64,000 nt of DNA, from assembly GCF_036013745.1 (NCBI RefSeq), contig NZ_CP107880.1:6138001-6202000 (forward strand). The letters run 5' to 3'. Numbering within the stretch: position 1 is the stretch's first letter; every line of letters starts with the position of its first letter. The notes beneath the pieces were generated by a model, which saw only the letters and a list, made by a program, of their open reading frames with translations, searched no databases and was not told the DNA's origin. Made by a program: the position numbers and the translations under genes. This stretch comes from Streptomyces sp. NBC_00483 (lineage in GTDB: Bacteria > Actinomycetota > Actinomycetes > Streptomycetales > Streptomycetaceae). Of this stretch, positions 44,036 to 52,287 are shown in pieces.

Positions 44036-45308
44036 GGTCCACCTCCCCTGGCAGGTGGAATTCCTGTTCGCGCCAGTCGTCGGGAAGCATGTGGTCCAGT
44101 ACGTCGTCCACGGTCACGGCGCCGAGCAGCGAGCCGCTGTCGTCGACGACGGGCGCGGCCACCATGTCGTACGTCGCGAAGAACCCGGCGATCTCCTGCA
44201 GTTGCGCCGCCGGGGTCAGGGCCTGCAAGTCCTCGTCGAGGATCGAGCTGACCATCGTGTACGGCGGATCGCGCAGCAGCCGCTGGAAGTGGATCGTGCC
44301 CAGGTACTTGCCGGTCGGTGTCTCGTCCGGCGGCCGGCACACGTACACCTGGGCGGCGAGCGCGGGGGACAGGTCGGGATTGCGGATGCGGGCGAGGGCC
44401 TCCGCGACCGTCGAGTCGGGGCGCAGCACGATCGGCTCGGTCGTCATCAGGCCGCCCGCGGTCCGGTCCTCGTACGCCATCAGGCGCCGCACGTCCGCCG
44501 CCTCGCTGGGCTTCATCAGGTCGAGGAGGCGTTCCTTGTCGTCCTCGGGGAGTTCGCCGAGGAGGTCGGCGGCGTCGTCCGGGTCCATCTCCTCCAGGAC
44601 GTCGGCGGCGCGCTCCTCCTTCAGCTTGCCGAGCACCTCGATCTGGTCGTCCTCGGGGAGCTCCTCCAGGACATCGGCCAGGCGCTCGTTGCTGAGCGCC
44701 GCGGCGACCTCCGCGCGGCGCTTGGGGGAGAGGTGGTGCAGCACGTTGGCGAGGTCGGCGGGGCGCAGCTGCTCGAACGTGGCGAGCAGGCTCTCCGCGC
44801 CCTGTCCGTGCTCCTCCAGGTTGAAGCCGTCGACGCCCGACCAGTCGACGGTGATCGCCTCTCCCTTGGCGCGCCGGAAGGCGCCGCGCTTCGACGAGTT
44901 CTTCCGTACGAAGACCCGGTCGATCTCCCAGTCGCGGCGCGCGGGCAGCTGCTGGATGGAGACATCGAGGACGGTGACCTCCTCGCCGGTCTCCACGAGC
45001 CGTACGCGACGGTCGAGCATCTCGCCGAGGACGAGGCGTTCGGTGGGCCGCTGTTCGAAGCGCCGGACGTTGAGCACCCCCGTGGTGATGACCTGGCCCG
45101 ACTCGATCCCGGTGACCCGGGTCATCGGCAGGAAGATCCGCCGCCGGGTCGACAGCTCGACGACGAGGCCGAGCAGCCGCGGCGGTCTGCGGCTCACGCG
45201 CAACATCGCCACCAGGTCGCGCACCCGGCCCACCTGATCACCGTTCGGATCGAAGACGGCGATGCCGGAGAGGTGCGACACGAAGATCCGGGGAGCGCCT
45301 CCAGCCAT
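44025..45308 (-). CDS. MgtE-N / CBS-domain protein with PRC barrel, no transporter domain
   Basis: 427 aa. ATG 45308 with GGAAGGAGG upstream. Domains in order: PRC-barrel-like halves (FVSHLSGIAVFDPNGDQVGRVRDLV and TVLDVSIQQLPARRDWEIDRVFVRK), the MgtE intracellular superhelix (LLATFEQLRPADLANVLHHLSPKRRAEVAAALSNERLADVLEELPEDDQ), then a CBS pair (MTTEPIVLRPDSTVAEALARIR and APVVDDSGSLLGAVTVDDVLDHMLPDDW). The membrane part of MgtE is missing, so this is the magnesium-sensing half alone. The short DUF1003 membrane protein encoded next, which overlaps by 11 bp, may be its partner. Rv1232c has a similar layout and place. Confidence 0.88.
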   Translation of the reverse strand: MAGGAPRIFVSHLSGIAVFDPNGDQVGRVRDLVAMLRVSRRPPRLLGLVVELSTRRRIFLPMTRVTGIESGQVITTGVLNVRRFEQRPTERLVLGEMLDRRVRLVETGEEVTVLDVSIQQLPARRDWEIDRVFVRKNSSKRGAFRRAKGEAITVDWSGVDGFNLEEHGQGAESLLATFEQLRPADLANVLHHLSPKRRAEVAAALSNERLADVLEELPEDDQIEVLGKLKEERAADVLEEMDPDDAADLLGELPEDDKERLLDLMKPSEAADVRRLMAYEDRTAGGLMTTEPIVLRPDSTVAEALARIRNPDLSPALAAQVYVCRPPDETPTGKYLGTIHFQRLLRDPPYTMVSSILDEDLQALTPAAQLQEIAGFFATYDMVAAPVVDDSGSLLGAVTVDDVLDHMLPDDWREQEFHLPGEVDHAD

Positions 45309-45501
45309 ACCGTCGCGCGCCTCCTTCCGTTTTCCTTCGCATTCGTCCGGATATACGGGCAATTTCTCGCCCAGGCTAGCCGCTACCCGCCCCCCGCGCC
45401 TTTGCGCATCGGCCACCCGACCCGGGCGGGTAACCGCAGATCGCGGGGGTACGCTGCCGTACCTGCCCAAACCCAGCTGCCGTACGAGAGGTAGTCCGCC
45501 C

Positions 45502-46251
45502 GTGACCCTGCGCCCCCTCACCCGCCGTACCCGCAGGACACTCATGGTGGGCGTGTTGTGCACGGGGCTCGCGGTGGGCCTCGCGGCGTGCAGCGAGGAT
45601 GACCCGGACGCGGGGACGAACGGGGTCGGCAAGCTGACCCCGGCCAAGATCCAGTCCCGTACGGTCAAGGCGGCCCGCGGCGCGAACGCGGTGCACGTCG
45701 CCGGCACGGTGGTCGTCAACAAGAAGACGTACAAGCTGGACATGCGGCTGAAGGACAACGGCGGCACGGGGTCGGTGAGCACCGGCGGCGGCACGTTCGG
45801 GCTGCTGCGCGTCGGTGACCACCTGTACCTCAAGGCGGGCGCCGGTTTCTGGACGCACTCCGAGGACGGCAAGGACGGGCACGGTTCGGGCAACGCCGCG
45901 GAGAAGCTCGACGGCAAGTACGTGAGGGTGCCGAAGGACGACTCGTCCTACCAGCGGCTGAGCACGTTCACCGACAAGGGCGTGCTGCTCGACGGCCTGC
46001 TCGCGCTGCACGGCACGCTCGCGAAGGGCGAGCGCGGCCAGGCGGGCGGCGTCCGCACGGTCGAGCTGACCGGCGACAAGGGCGCGGGCGGCACCCTCGA
46101 CGTGTCCCTGGAGGGCGGGGCGTACCCGATGCGCCTGGAGCGTGCCGGGGGCGCCGGCACGATCCAACTCAGCGACTGGGGCACCGACTTCACCCTCCGG
46201 GAACCCAAGTCCACAGAAACGGTCGACTACGGGCAGGCGCTGCCGGGTTAA
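45502..46251 (+). CDS. Lipoprotein, LppX/LprAFG-like fold
   Basis: 249 aa, GTG 45502 (ATG 45544 is a weaker alternative). Basic n-region (LRPLTRRTRRTL), hydrophobic core and lipobox LAAC (Cys30). The mature domain (VKAARGANAVHVAGTVVVNKKTYKLDMRLKDNGGTGSVSTGGGTFGLLRVGDHLYLKAGAGFW) follows the half-barrel pattern of LprG/LppX lipid-binding lipoproteins. Binding of a membrane lipid outside the cell is plausible but not shown. It ends against a dispersed repeat element. Confidence 0.8.
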   Translation: MTLRPLTRRTRRTLMVGVLCTGLAVGLAACSEDDPDAGTNGVGKLTPAKIQSRTVKAARGANAVHVAGTVVVNKKTYKLDMRLKDNGGTGSVSTGGGTFGLLRVGDHLYLKAGAGFWTHSEDGKDGHGSGNAAEKLDGKYVRVPKDDSSYQRLSTFTDKGVLLDGLLALHGTLAKGERGQAGGVRTVELTGDKGAGGTLDVSLEGGAYPMRLERAGGAGTIQLSDWGTDFTLREPKSTETVDYGQALPG

Positions 46252-46304
46252 TCAAGCCCCGCCGGCGTTTGAGGCGCGGGGTCCGGGGCGGAGCCCCGTG
46301 GCGT
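46251..46304 (+). repeat. Dispersed intergenic repeat element
   Basis: AATCAAGCCCCGCCGGCGTTTGAGGCGCGGGGTCCGGGGCGGAGCCCCG, a GC-rich element with internal dyad that I recognise as common between Streptomyces genes. It fills the gap between two convergent genes, where it can act as terminator. A diverged copy lies inside htrA. Confidence 0.75.
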
Positions 46305-46819
46305 CAACGCCGCTTCCGCCGCGCGAGGAGCTTCGGCAGCCCCGCAGGAACCGGGTTCCGGGTCGTGGCCGGCGACCCCACAGGAGGCGCGGCCAGCGAC
46401 CCGTCGCCCACCGGCTCCGTAGCCCCACCCACCGGCTCGAGCCGCAGCACACGGCACTCCCGCGCCCACCGGTCCAACATGGTCTCCGCGTCAGGCGCGT
46501 TGAGGCGCTTGCCCTTCAGCTCACCCACGACGGAGTCGTACGCCTCCGTACCCGCCGCCAGCTCGACCACCGTCGCCCGCCAGCCCACGAGCCGCCCGCC
46601 CTTGTCCTTGCTGCGCACGGTGACAACGGCCGAGCCGCCGTCGACGAGGTCGGGCAGCGGCTGCTCGCCGGGCCCGTCGCCGACCAGGCACGCCGCACCC
46701 TCGTGCCACACGTGCCACAGGGCCCGCTCCACGCCCCGGTCCCCACGCACCCAGATCAGCCCGGACTTCTTCGTGGCCTCCTCGACGAGGGCGGCATCGA
46801 GCAGTTCAGCAGTCGTCAT
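46304..46819 (-). CDS. Conserved hypothetical protein (171 aa), possible split-barrel flavin-like domain
   Basis: No signal or membrane helix. The first 120 residues have alternating strands (SGLIWVRGDRGVERALWHVWHEGAACLVGDG, SAVVTVRSKDKGGRLVGWRATVVELAAG) that would suit a PNPOx/F420-type split barrel. The match is weak and no binding motif is certain. A Pro-rich and basic tail ends ARRKRR. The stop codon abuts the dispersed repeat. A TACGCT -10 box 6 nt before ATG predicts a leaderless mRNA. Downstream of corA by 22 bp but with its own promoter. Confidence 0.7.
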   Translation of the reverse strand: MTTAELLDAALVEEATKKSGLIWVRGDRGVERALWHVWHEGAACLVGDGPGEQPLPDLVDGGSAVVTVRSKDKGGRLVGWRATVVELAAGTEAYDSVVGELKGKRLNAPDAETMLDRWARECRVLRLEPVGGATEPVGDGSLAAPPVGSPATTRNPVPAGLPKLLARRKRR

Positions 46820-46825
46820 ACGGCC

Positions 46826-46831
46826 AGCGTA
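46826..46831 (-). promoter_or_regulatory. -10 box of leaderless promoter for 171-aa hypothetical gene
   Basis: TACGCT on the minus strand, 6 nt before ATG 46819. It lies in the 22-bp gap after corA, so the gene may be read both from here and from corA. Confidence 0.45.
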
Positions 46832-46841
46832 GCCGCGAGGC

Positions 46842-47972
46842 TCACAGCCACCCGTTGCGCTTCAGCGTCCGGTGGATCGTGAAGCAGACGCCGCCGATGA
46901 GCGCGAGCACCATCGGATAGCCGAACCGCCAGTGCAGCTCGGGCATGTACGTGAAGTTCATGCCGTACACCCCGCACACCATCGTCGGTACGGCGATGAT
47001 CGCGGCCCACGAGGTGATCTTGCGCATGTCCTCGTTCTGGGCGACGGAGGCCTGCGCCAGATTGGCCTGGAGGATCGAGTTCAGCAGCTCGTCGAAGCCG
47101 ATGACCTGCTCCTGCACGCGCTCCAAGTGGTCGGCGACGTCCCGGAAGTACTTCTGGATGTCCGGGTCGATCAGCCGCATCGGCCGCTCGCTGAGCAGCT
47201 GCAGCGGACGCCGCAGCGGGGCGACGGCCCGCTTGAACTCCAGTACCTCGCGCTTGAGTTGGTAGATCCGGCCCGCGTCGGAGCCGCGCGGGGAGCCCTT
47301 GCCGGGCTGCGAGAAGACCTCGGTCTCGACCTCGTCGATGTCGTCCTGCATCGCGTCGGCCACGGCCAGGTATCCGTCGACGACGTGGTCGGCGATCGTG
47401 TGCAGCACGGCGCTCGGGCCCTTGGCGAGCAGCTCGGGGTCGTCCTGAAGGCGGTGCCGCAGCGCGCGCAGCGAGCCCTGGCCGCCGTGCCGGACCGTGA
47501 TGAAGAAGTCCCGGCCGGTGAAGCACATGACCTCGCCGGTCTCCACGATCTCGCTGGTGGCGGTGAGTTCGGCGTGCTCGACATAGTGGATGGTCTTGAA
47601 GACGGTGAACAGCGTGTCGTCGTAACGCTCCAGCTTGGGCCGCTGGTGGGCGTGGACGGCGTCCTCGACGGCGAGCGGGTGCAGCCCGAACTCGGCGGCG
47701 ATACCGGCGAATTCCTCCTCGGTCGGCTCGTGCAGACCGATCCAGGCGAAGCCGCCGTCGCGCCGCACCTGGCGCTTGGCACCACCGGGCGTGAGGCACT
47801 CGGAGGACGGGACGCGGACCCCGTCGCGGTACACGGCGCAGTCCACGACGGCCGAGCAGGCCGCCGCGTCCCGCGTGAAGTCGTACGAGGTGCGGGCCTC
47901 GTTGGCGTACGGGGCGACGCTCTTGCGCAGCGAGGGACGGACGGCGGCTCGCAGGTCGCGCATCATCGACAT
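46842..47972 (-). CDS. corA: Magnesium/cobalt transporter CorA
   Basis: 376 aa, ribosome site GAAGGAGC. Long cytoplasmic funnel domain (residues 1 to about 310) and two C-terminal helices with the selectivity motif YGMNF (PTMVCGVYGMNFTYMPELHWRFGYP) between them. Channel-like Mg2+ uptake as a pentamer. The motif is the canonical G-M-N. The positively charged last residues (HRTLKRNGWL) are as expected. The next upstream feature is a 0.5-kb spacer without a gene. Confidence 0.93.
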   Translation of the reverse strand: MSMMRDLRAAVRPSLRKSVAPYANEARTSYDFTRDAAACSAVVDCAVYRDGVRVPSSECLTPGGAKRQVRRDGGFAWIGLHEPTEEEFAGIAAEFGLHPLAVEDAVHAHQRPKLERYDDTLFTVFKTIHYVEHAELTATSEIVETGEVMCFTGRDFFITVRHGGQGSLRALRHRLQDDPELLAKGPSAVLHTIADHVVDGYLAVADAMQDDIDEVETEVFSQPGKGSPRGSDAGRIYQLKREVLEFKRAVAPLRRPLQLLSERPMRLIDPDIQKYFRDVADHLERVQEQVIGFDELLNSILQANLAQASVAQNEDMRKITSWAAIIAVPTMVCGVYGMNFTYMPELHWRFGYPMVLALIGGVCFTIHRTLKRNGWL

Positions 47973-48457
47973 GGGCAGGCTCCTTCGCGGGCGGGAGTCG
48001 CCGCGCGTCGGGTGGAACCACCCGGAATGAGGACGTCCTGGTCAACCGGGAACCGGGACATGCTGCACGTCCACAAAGCGGGAAGCACCGCACCGACGCT
48101 GGGCGGCTTCGCTGACTGATTCAGATCGCGACATCCGAGGGGACGTCGATGAGATCAGGGGAACGAAGTGCTCTTCCGGCAGGCGCGGCCAGCACGGTGT
48201 ACAGCTGACTGCGGGTGAGATGAGGCCCTGGGCCCTACAGGCCGGAAGAACGGGTAGTACTGCACGGTCGACTTCGATCCATGACAGCCCCACCTCCTCC
48301 GGCCGGTCCCCCGTGGGGGACGTGAAACGGGTCGGTTTCTCGACGGGCCCGCGGGGGCCCTCGGCGGACACGCACTGCGTGTTGTCCCGACCAGCGGCCA
48401 AGACTATCAGCCGACCGGCGAAAGCGGGCCCCGTCCTTACCCGTTGAGCGCGAGATC
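47973..48457. other. 485-bp spacer upstream of corA and SUFU gene
   Basis: No credible gene on either strand. I looked for a Mg2+ riboswitch-like structure on the corA side and saw none I would name. The only clear structure is a GGGCCC-GCGG-GGGCCC dyad at about 48345-48360. The corA promoter must lie in the left part. Confidence 0.5.
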
Positions 48458-48463
48458 TATGCT
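48458..48463 (+). promoter_or_regulatory. -10 box of leaderless promoter for SUFU-domain gene
   Basis: TATGCT, 6 nt before ATG 48470; no Shine-Dalgarno. Confidence 0.5.
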
Positions 48464-48469
48464 CGCGGG

Positions 48470-49054
48470 ATGGCAGAAGTTCTTGCGCTGGTGGAGGCGC
48501 GACTCCGGACAACCCTGGGTGAACCGGACGCGCGGGCGGCGGTCACCTTTCTCGGTACCGACCGCATCGAGGTGTTGCGCTTCACAGATGGCGACGTGGT
48601 GCGCTACGCCACCCTCGGCATGTCCGCGTCCCCGATGGCCGATCCCACGGCGGCCCTCGCCGACCCCGTCAAGGGCCCTCGCGCGGAGCTGGTCCTCACC
48701 GTCCGCGCCGGCCTCGCCGACACCGACAAGGTGCTGCGCCCGCTCGCGGTCCTCGCGGCGTCCCCGCAGGTCGAGGGCATCGTCGTGGCGCCGGGCGCCT
48801 CGCTCGACGTGGGTGAACCGCTGTGGCCCGCAGCACCGTTCACCTCGGCCCTCGTCGCGGAGCCGGGCGGCCTGGTCGAGGACCTGGACCTGGACGATCC
48901 GCTGGACCCCGTACGGTTCCTGCCGCTGCTGCCCATGACGCCGAACGAGGCGGCGTGGAAGCGGGTGCACGGCGCGGCCGCGCTCCAGGAGAAGTGGCTG
49001 GACAGCGGAACGGACCTGCGCGATCCGCTGCGCAAGTCCGTTCCGCTGGACTGA
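48470..49054 (+). CDS. Suppressor-of-fused (SUFU) domain protein
   Basis: 194 aa, soluble. It fits the bacterial SUFU-like domain: LRTTLGEPDARAAVTFLGTDRIEVLRFTDGDVVRYATLGMSASPM at the start, RAELVLTVRAGLADTDKVLRPLAVLAASPQVEG in the middle, and PLLPMTPNEAAWKRVHGAAALQEKW near the end. Bacterial SUFU proteins often act as immunity proteins to polymorphic toxins; no toxin gene is beside this one, so an immunity role is not supported here. It is monocistronic with a leaderless promoter. Confidence 0.8.
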   Translation: MAEVLALVEARLRTTLGEPDARAAVTFLGTDRIEVLRFTDGDVVRYATLGMSASPMADPTAALADPVKGPRAELVLTVRAGLADTDKVLRPLAVLAASPQVEGIVVAPGASLDVGEPLWPAAPFTSALVAEPGGLVEDLDLDDPLDPVRFLPLLPMTPNEAAWKRVHGAAALQEKWLDSGTDLRDPLRKSVPLD

Positions 49055-49087
49055 TCCGGGCCTGGATCGGTCCGGGCTGAGAACCGG

Positions 49088-50344
49088 TCAGTTCGCGTAG
49101 ACCGAGACGCTGTCCTCGGTGGCGTGCTTCGGCTCCAACTCCTCGGCCTCGTGGGTGAGTGCGCTCCTGCGCACCCACACCACGACCGCACCGAGCACCG
49201 CCGTGATCGCGGCGACCACGAACGGGATGTGGATGTTGCTCCACTCCTCGATCTTCGGCGCGAAGAACGGGGCGGCCGCGGCGGCGAACCACCGGACGAA
49301 GTTGTAGCCGGCGCTCGCCACCGGCCGCGGCGCGTCCGAGACGCCGAGCGCGAGCTCGGTGTAGACGGTGTTGTTCACGCCGATGAAGGCGCCGGACAGG
49401 ATCGTGCAGACGACGGCCGCGGTGTGGTTGCCGTACCCGAGGGCGAGCACGTCCAGGGCGAGCAGCACGAGCGAACCGCCGAGCACCTTGAGCGAGCCGA
49501 ACCTGGCCTGCATGCGCGGCGCGACGATCACCGAGAACAGTGCGAGCAGCACACCCCACGCGAAGAACACCGCGCCCGACTTGTACGGGGTCATGTTCAG
49601 CACGAACGGCGTGAAGGCCAGCACCGTGAAGAACGTGTAGTTGTAGAAGAAGGCCGAGATCGCCGCGGACGCGAGGCCGCCGTGGCCGAGCGCCTTGATC
49701 GGATCGAGGATCGAGGTCTTCTGCGCGGGCTTCGGCTGTTCCTTCAGGAACACGGTGATGCAGACGAACCCGATGGCCATCAGCGCGGCGGTGCCGAAGA
49801 ACGGGTAGCGCCAGCTGGCGTTGCCGAGCAGCGCGCCGACGAGTGGCCCACAGGCCATGCCGAGCCCGAGCGCGGACTCGTAGAGGAGGATCGCGGCCGC
49901 GCTGCCACCGGCGGCGGCGCCGACGATGACCGCCAGCGCGGTCGACACGAAGAGCGCGTTGCCGAGGCCCCAGCCCGCGCGGAAGCCGACCAGCTCCCCG
50001 ACGGAACCGGACGTGCCCGCGAGCGCCGCGAAGATCACCACGAGGGCGAGGCCGACGAGGAGGGTCTTCTTGCCGCCGATGCGGCTGGAGACGAACCCGG
50101 TCACCAGCATGGCGATGGCGGTGATCAGGAAGTACGAGGTGAAGAGCAGGGAGACCTGGCTCGGTGTCGCTTCGAGGCCCTTGGCGATCGACGGCAGGAT
50201 CGGGTCGACCAGGCCGATGCCCATGAAGGCGACGACGGATGCCCCGGCGGTCGCCCAGACCGCCTTCGGTTGACGCAGGAGACTGCCCGCACCTGCGTCG
50301 AACGTGTCCCCTTCGGCGGGACCCCCTGTACTGCTGTGGCTCAT
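49088..50344 (-). CDS. MFS transporter (drug/metabolite exporter type)
   Basis: 418 aa. ATG 50344 has AAAGGAG upstream; the frame is open to 50455 but that part is the repeat-filled leader. Twelve hydrophobic segments; motif A-like FVSSRIGGKKTLLVG follows helix 2, and RAGWGLGNALF is the helix-4 motif typical of DHA-type proton antiporters. Substrate unknown. The promoter carries a palindromic operator between -35 and -10, so a MarR/TetR-like repressor probably controls it; no regulator gene is adjacent. Confidence 0.85.
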   Translation of the reverse strand: MSHSSTGGPAEGDTFDAGAGSLLRQPKAVWATAGASVVAFMGIGLVDPILPSIAKGLEATPSQVSLLFTSYFLITAIAMLVTGFVSSRIGGKKTLLVGLALVVIFAALAGTSGSVGELVGFRAGWGLGNALFVSTALAVIVGAAAGGSAAAILLYESALGLGMACGPLVGALLGNASWRYPFFGTAALMAIGFVCITVFLKEQPKPAQKTSILDPIKALGHGGLASAAISAFFYNYTFFTVLAFTPFVLNMTPYKSGAVFFAWGVLLALFSVIVAPRMQARFGSLKVLGGSLVLLALDVLALGYGNHTAAVVCTILSGAFIGVNNTVYTELALGVSDAPRPVASAGYNFVRWFAAAAAPFFAPKIEEWSNIHIPFVVAAITAVLGAVVVWVRRSALTHEAEELEPKHATEDSVSVYAN

Positions 50345-50352
50345 GCCTGCTG

Positions 50353-50397
50353 CTCCTTTGAGTCCCTCGAGTCCTTTGAGTCCCTCGAATCCTTCGA
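50353..50397 (-). repeat. Five tandem Shine-Dalgarno-like 9-mers in MFS mRNA leader
   Basis: On the minus strand: TCGAAGGAT, TCGAGGGAC, TCAAAGGAC, TCGAGGGAC, TCAAAGGAG in direct tandem, the last being the actual ribosome site of ATG 50344. Two further TCGAAGGA copies lie upstream, at about 50411-50432. Confidence 0.8.
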
Positions 50398-50455
50398 GTG
50401 ACTTCCTCTGGTCCTTCGAGTAGTCCTTCGAGGGCTGGATCGTTGGCGTATACAC

Positions 50456-50485
50456 ATAATAAGTTAGAGCAGCTAATTAATGCAA
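50456..50485 (-). promoter_or_regulatory. Promoter with operator in spacer for MFS gene
   Basis: On the minus strand TTGCAT (50485-50480), 18-bp spacer, TATTAT (50461-50456): a good sigma-70-type match. The spacer contains the palindrome TTAG-AGCAG-CTAA (50464-50476), well placed for a repressor to block RNA polymerase. The region is strikingly AT-rich for this genome. Confidence 0.6.
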
Positions 50486-50583
50486 GCTACATCTATCTCT
50501 CCTGGTCGGGACGCCACGGCGCTGCCCTCCGGACGGGTGATCGTCCTTGACGCGGCGCGGGACGGGGAGGACCGTGGGGCTCT

Positions 50584-51222
50584 ATGAGGGGCGAACCCAG
50601 TTGCCCGAAGTGTGGTGGCCGGGTCAGGGCTCCCGGACTCTTTGCCGACTCCTGGCAGTGCGATGTGCACGGGACCGTGCATCCGATGCAGCCCGTGATC
50701 CCGCCCAGTGTCGAGGCGCTCAGCGTCGTGGTGCGGCGCGCACGGGTGCCGGTCTGGATGCCCTGGCCGCTGCCCGTCGGCTGGCTGTTCACGGGCGTGG
50801 CCAACGCGGGGGACGAGCGCCACGGCGGCCGTGCCACCGCCGTCGCCTGCTCGGGCCCGGGACCGCTCGGCGGCCCCGGTGAGCTGGTGCTCGTCGCCGA
50901 GGAGCTGGGCGTCGGACTCGGCGCGCGCTACGCGGGGATCGACGGCCCCGACCCCGGCCCGTACATGGAGGTCTCGGGGCCCCCGCAGGCCAAGGTGCTC
51001 GCCGCGGGCCGGCCCACCCCGATGTGGCACGTCTCCGGCGTCCCGGACGACCGGGCGGTCTTCGCCGGTGAGGCGCGCGGCCTGTGGCTGTGGGCGGTCG
51101 TGTGGCCGGAGCAGACGGGGATGCTGATGTACGACGAGCTGGTGCTCACGGATCTGCGGGACGCGGGGGCCGAGGTGGACCTGCTGCCGTGCGGGGCGCT
51201 GTCGCCGCGCATCATGGCGTGA
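50584..51222 (+). CDS. DUF6758-like protein with N-terminal CxxC
   Basis: 212 aa. Begins MRGEPSCPKCGGRVRAPGLFADSWQCDVHG, a probable zinc ribbon (CPKC ... C-x2-H). The remainder is a soluble domain (VWMPWPLPVGWLFTGVANAGDERHGGRATAVACSGPGPLGGPGELVLVAEE, GLWLWAVVWPEQTGMLMYDELVLTDLRDAG). Widely conserved in Streptomyces, function unknown. It is often found next to a PHP phosphoesterase gene, as here, and may be co-transcribed with it. Confidence 0.78.
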   Translation: MRGEPSCPKCGGRVRAPGLFADSWQCDVHGTVHPMQPVIPPSVEALSVVVRRARVPVWMPWPLPVGWLFTGVANAGDERHGGRATAVACSGPGPLGGPGELVLVAEELGVGLGARYAGIDGPDPGPYMEVSGPPQAKVLAAGRPTPMWHVSGVPDDRAVFAGEARGLWLWAVVWPEQTGMLMYDELVLTDLRDAGAEVDLLPCGALSPRIMA

Positions 51223-51341
51223 GTCCCAGAGCGCGGGAGAGGTAAGGGTTCCGTGCCCGGTTCGGTGGTGACGGGGGTGCTGGAAATCCCCGTTATCCTT
51301 GAGCGGTCCCCGTCAGCCCGTCGAGCCTGGAGTACGCAGCC

Positions 51342-52229
51342 GTGCGCATCGATCTGCACACCCACTCCACCGCTTCCGACGGCACGGACAGCCCGGCCGA
51401 ACTCGTGCGGAACGCCGCCGCGTCCGGCCTGGACGTCGTCGCGCTCACCGATCACGACACCACCCGCGGGCACGCCGAGGCGATCGCCGCGCTCAACGGC
51501 CTGTCGGCCGACGGCCCTTCGACGGGGCTGACCCTCGTCACCGGTGCCGAGCTCTCCTGCCGCCTCGACGGCGTGAGCATGCACATGCTGGCGTACCTCT
51601 TCGACCCCGAGGAGCCGGCCCTGCTCGCCGAGCGCGAGCTGGTCCGCGACGACCGGGTGCCGCGCGCCAAGGGCATGATCGCCAAGCTGAACGGGCTGGG
51701 CGTCCCGGTCACCTGGGAGCAGGTCGCCCGGATCGCCGGAGACGGTTCGGTCGGCCGCCCGCACATCGCCACGGCGCTGGTCGAGCTCGGTCTCGTACCG
51801 ACGGTCTCCGACGCGTTCACCGAGAACTGGCTGGCCAACGACGGGCGCGCGTACGTCGACAAGCACGAGACCGATCCCTTCGAGGCGATCCGTCTGGTCA
51901 AGGCCGCGGGCGGGGTCACCGTCTTCGCGCACCCGGGCGCCGCCAAGCGGGGTCACACCGTTCCCGAGGCGTCGATCGCGAAGCTGGCGGAGGCCGGGCT
52001 CGACGGCATAGAGGTCGATCACATGGACCACGACGCCGCGACCCGCGACCGCCTCCGCGGCCTTGCCGCCGACGTCGGTCTGCTGGTCACCGGGTCCTCG
52101 GACTATCACGGCAGCCGCAAGACGTGCGTGCTCGGCGAGTACACCACCGACCCCGAGGTCTACGGGGAGATCACGCGGCGCGCGACGGGCGCCTTCCCGG
52201 TGCCGGGCGCCGGCGGACGCGGCGCCTGA
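51342..52229 (+). CDS. PHP-domain phosphoesterase (nucleoside bisphosphate phosphatase-like)
   Basis: 295 aa, GTG 51342 with TGGAGTACG upstream. The metal motifs of the PHP superfamily are all visible: RIDLHTHSTASDG, ALTDHDTTRGHAEA, GAELSC, VTVFAHPGA, and GSSDYHGSRK at the end. It probably removes phosphate from 3',5'-bisphosphate nucleosides or a similar substrate, using a trinuclear metal centre. A TATCCT -10 box occurs at 51295-51300. Confidence 0.9.
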   Translation: MRIDLHTHSTASDGTDSPAELVRNAAASGLDVVALTDHDTTRGHAEAIAALNGLSADGPSTGLTLVTGAELSCRLDGVSMHMLAYLFDPEEPALLAERELVRDDRVPRAKGMIAKLNGLGVPVTWEQVARIAGDGSVGRPHIATALVELGLVPTVSDAFTENWLANDGRAYVDKHETDPFEAIRLVKAAGGVTVFAHPGAAKRGHTVPEASIAKLAEAGLDGIEVDHMDHDAATRDRLRGLAADVGLLVTGSSDYHGSRKTCVLGEYTTDPEVYGEITRRATGAFPVPGAGGRGA

Positions 52230-52287
52230 CGCGCCCCGTACGCACCTCGACCCACCCTTCCGCACCACTCTCGCAAGGCACCCCACC

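Noticed and set aside
47973..48470. Magnesium riboswitch (M-box) upstream of corA
   Set aside because: The spacer is long enough but I could not find a convincing conserved M-box core on the minus strand.
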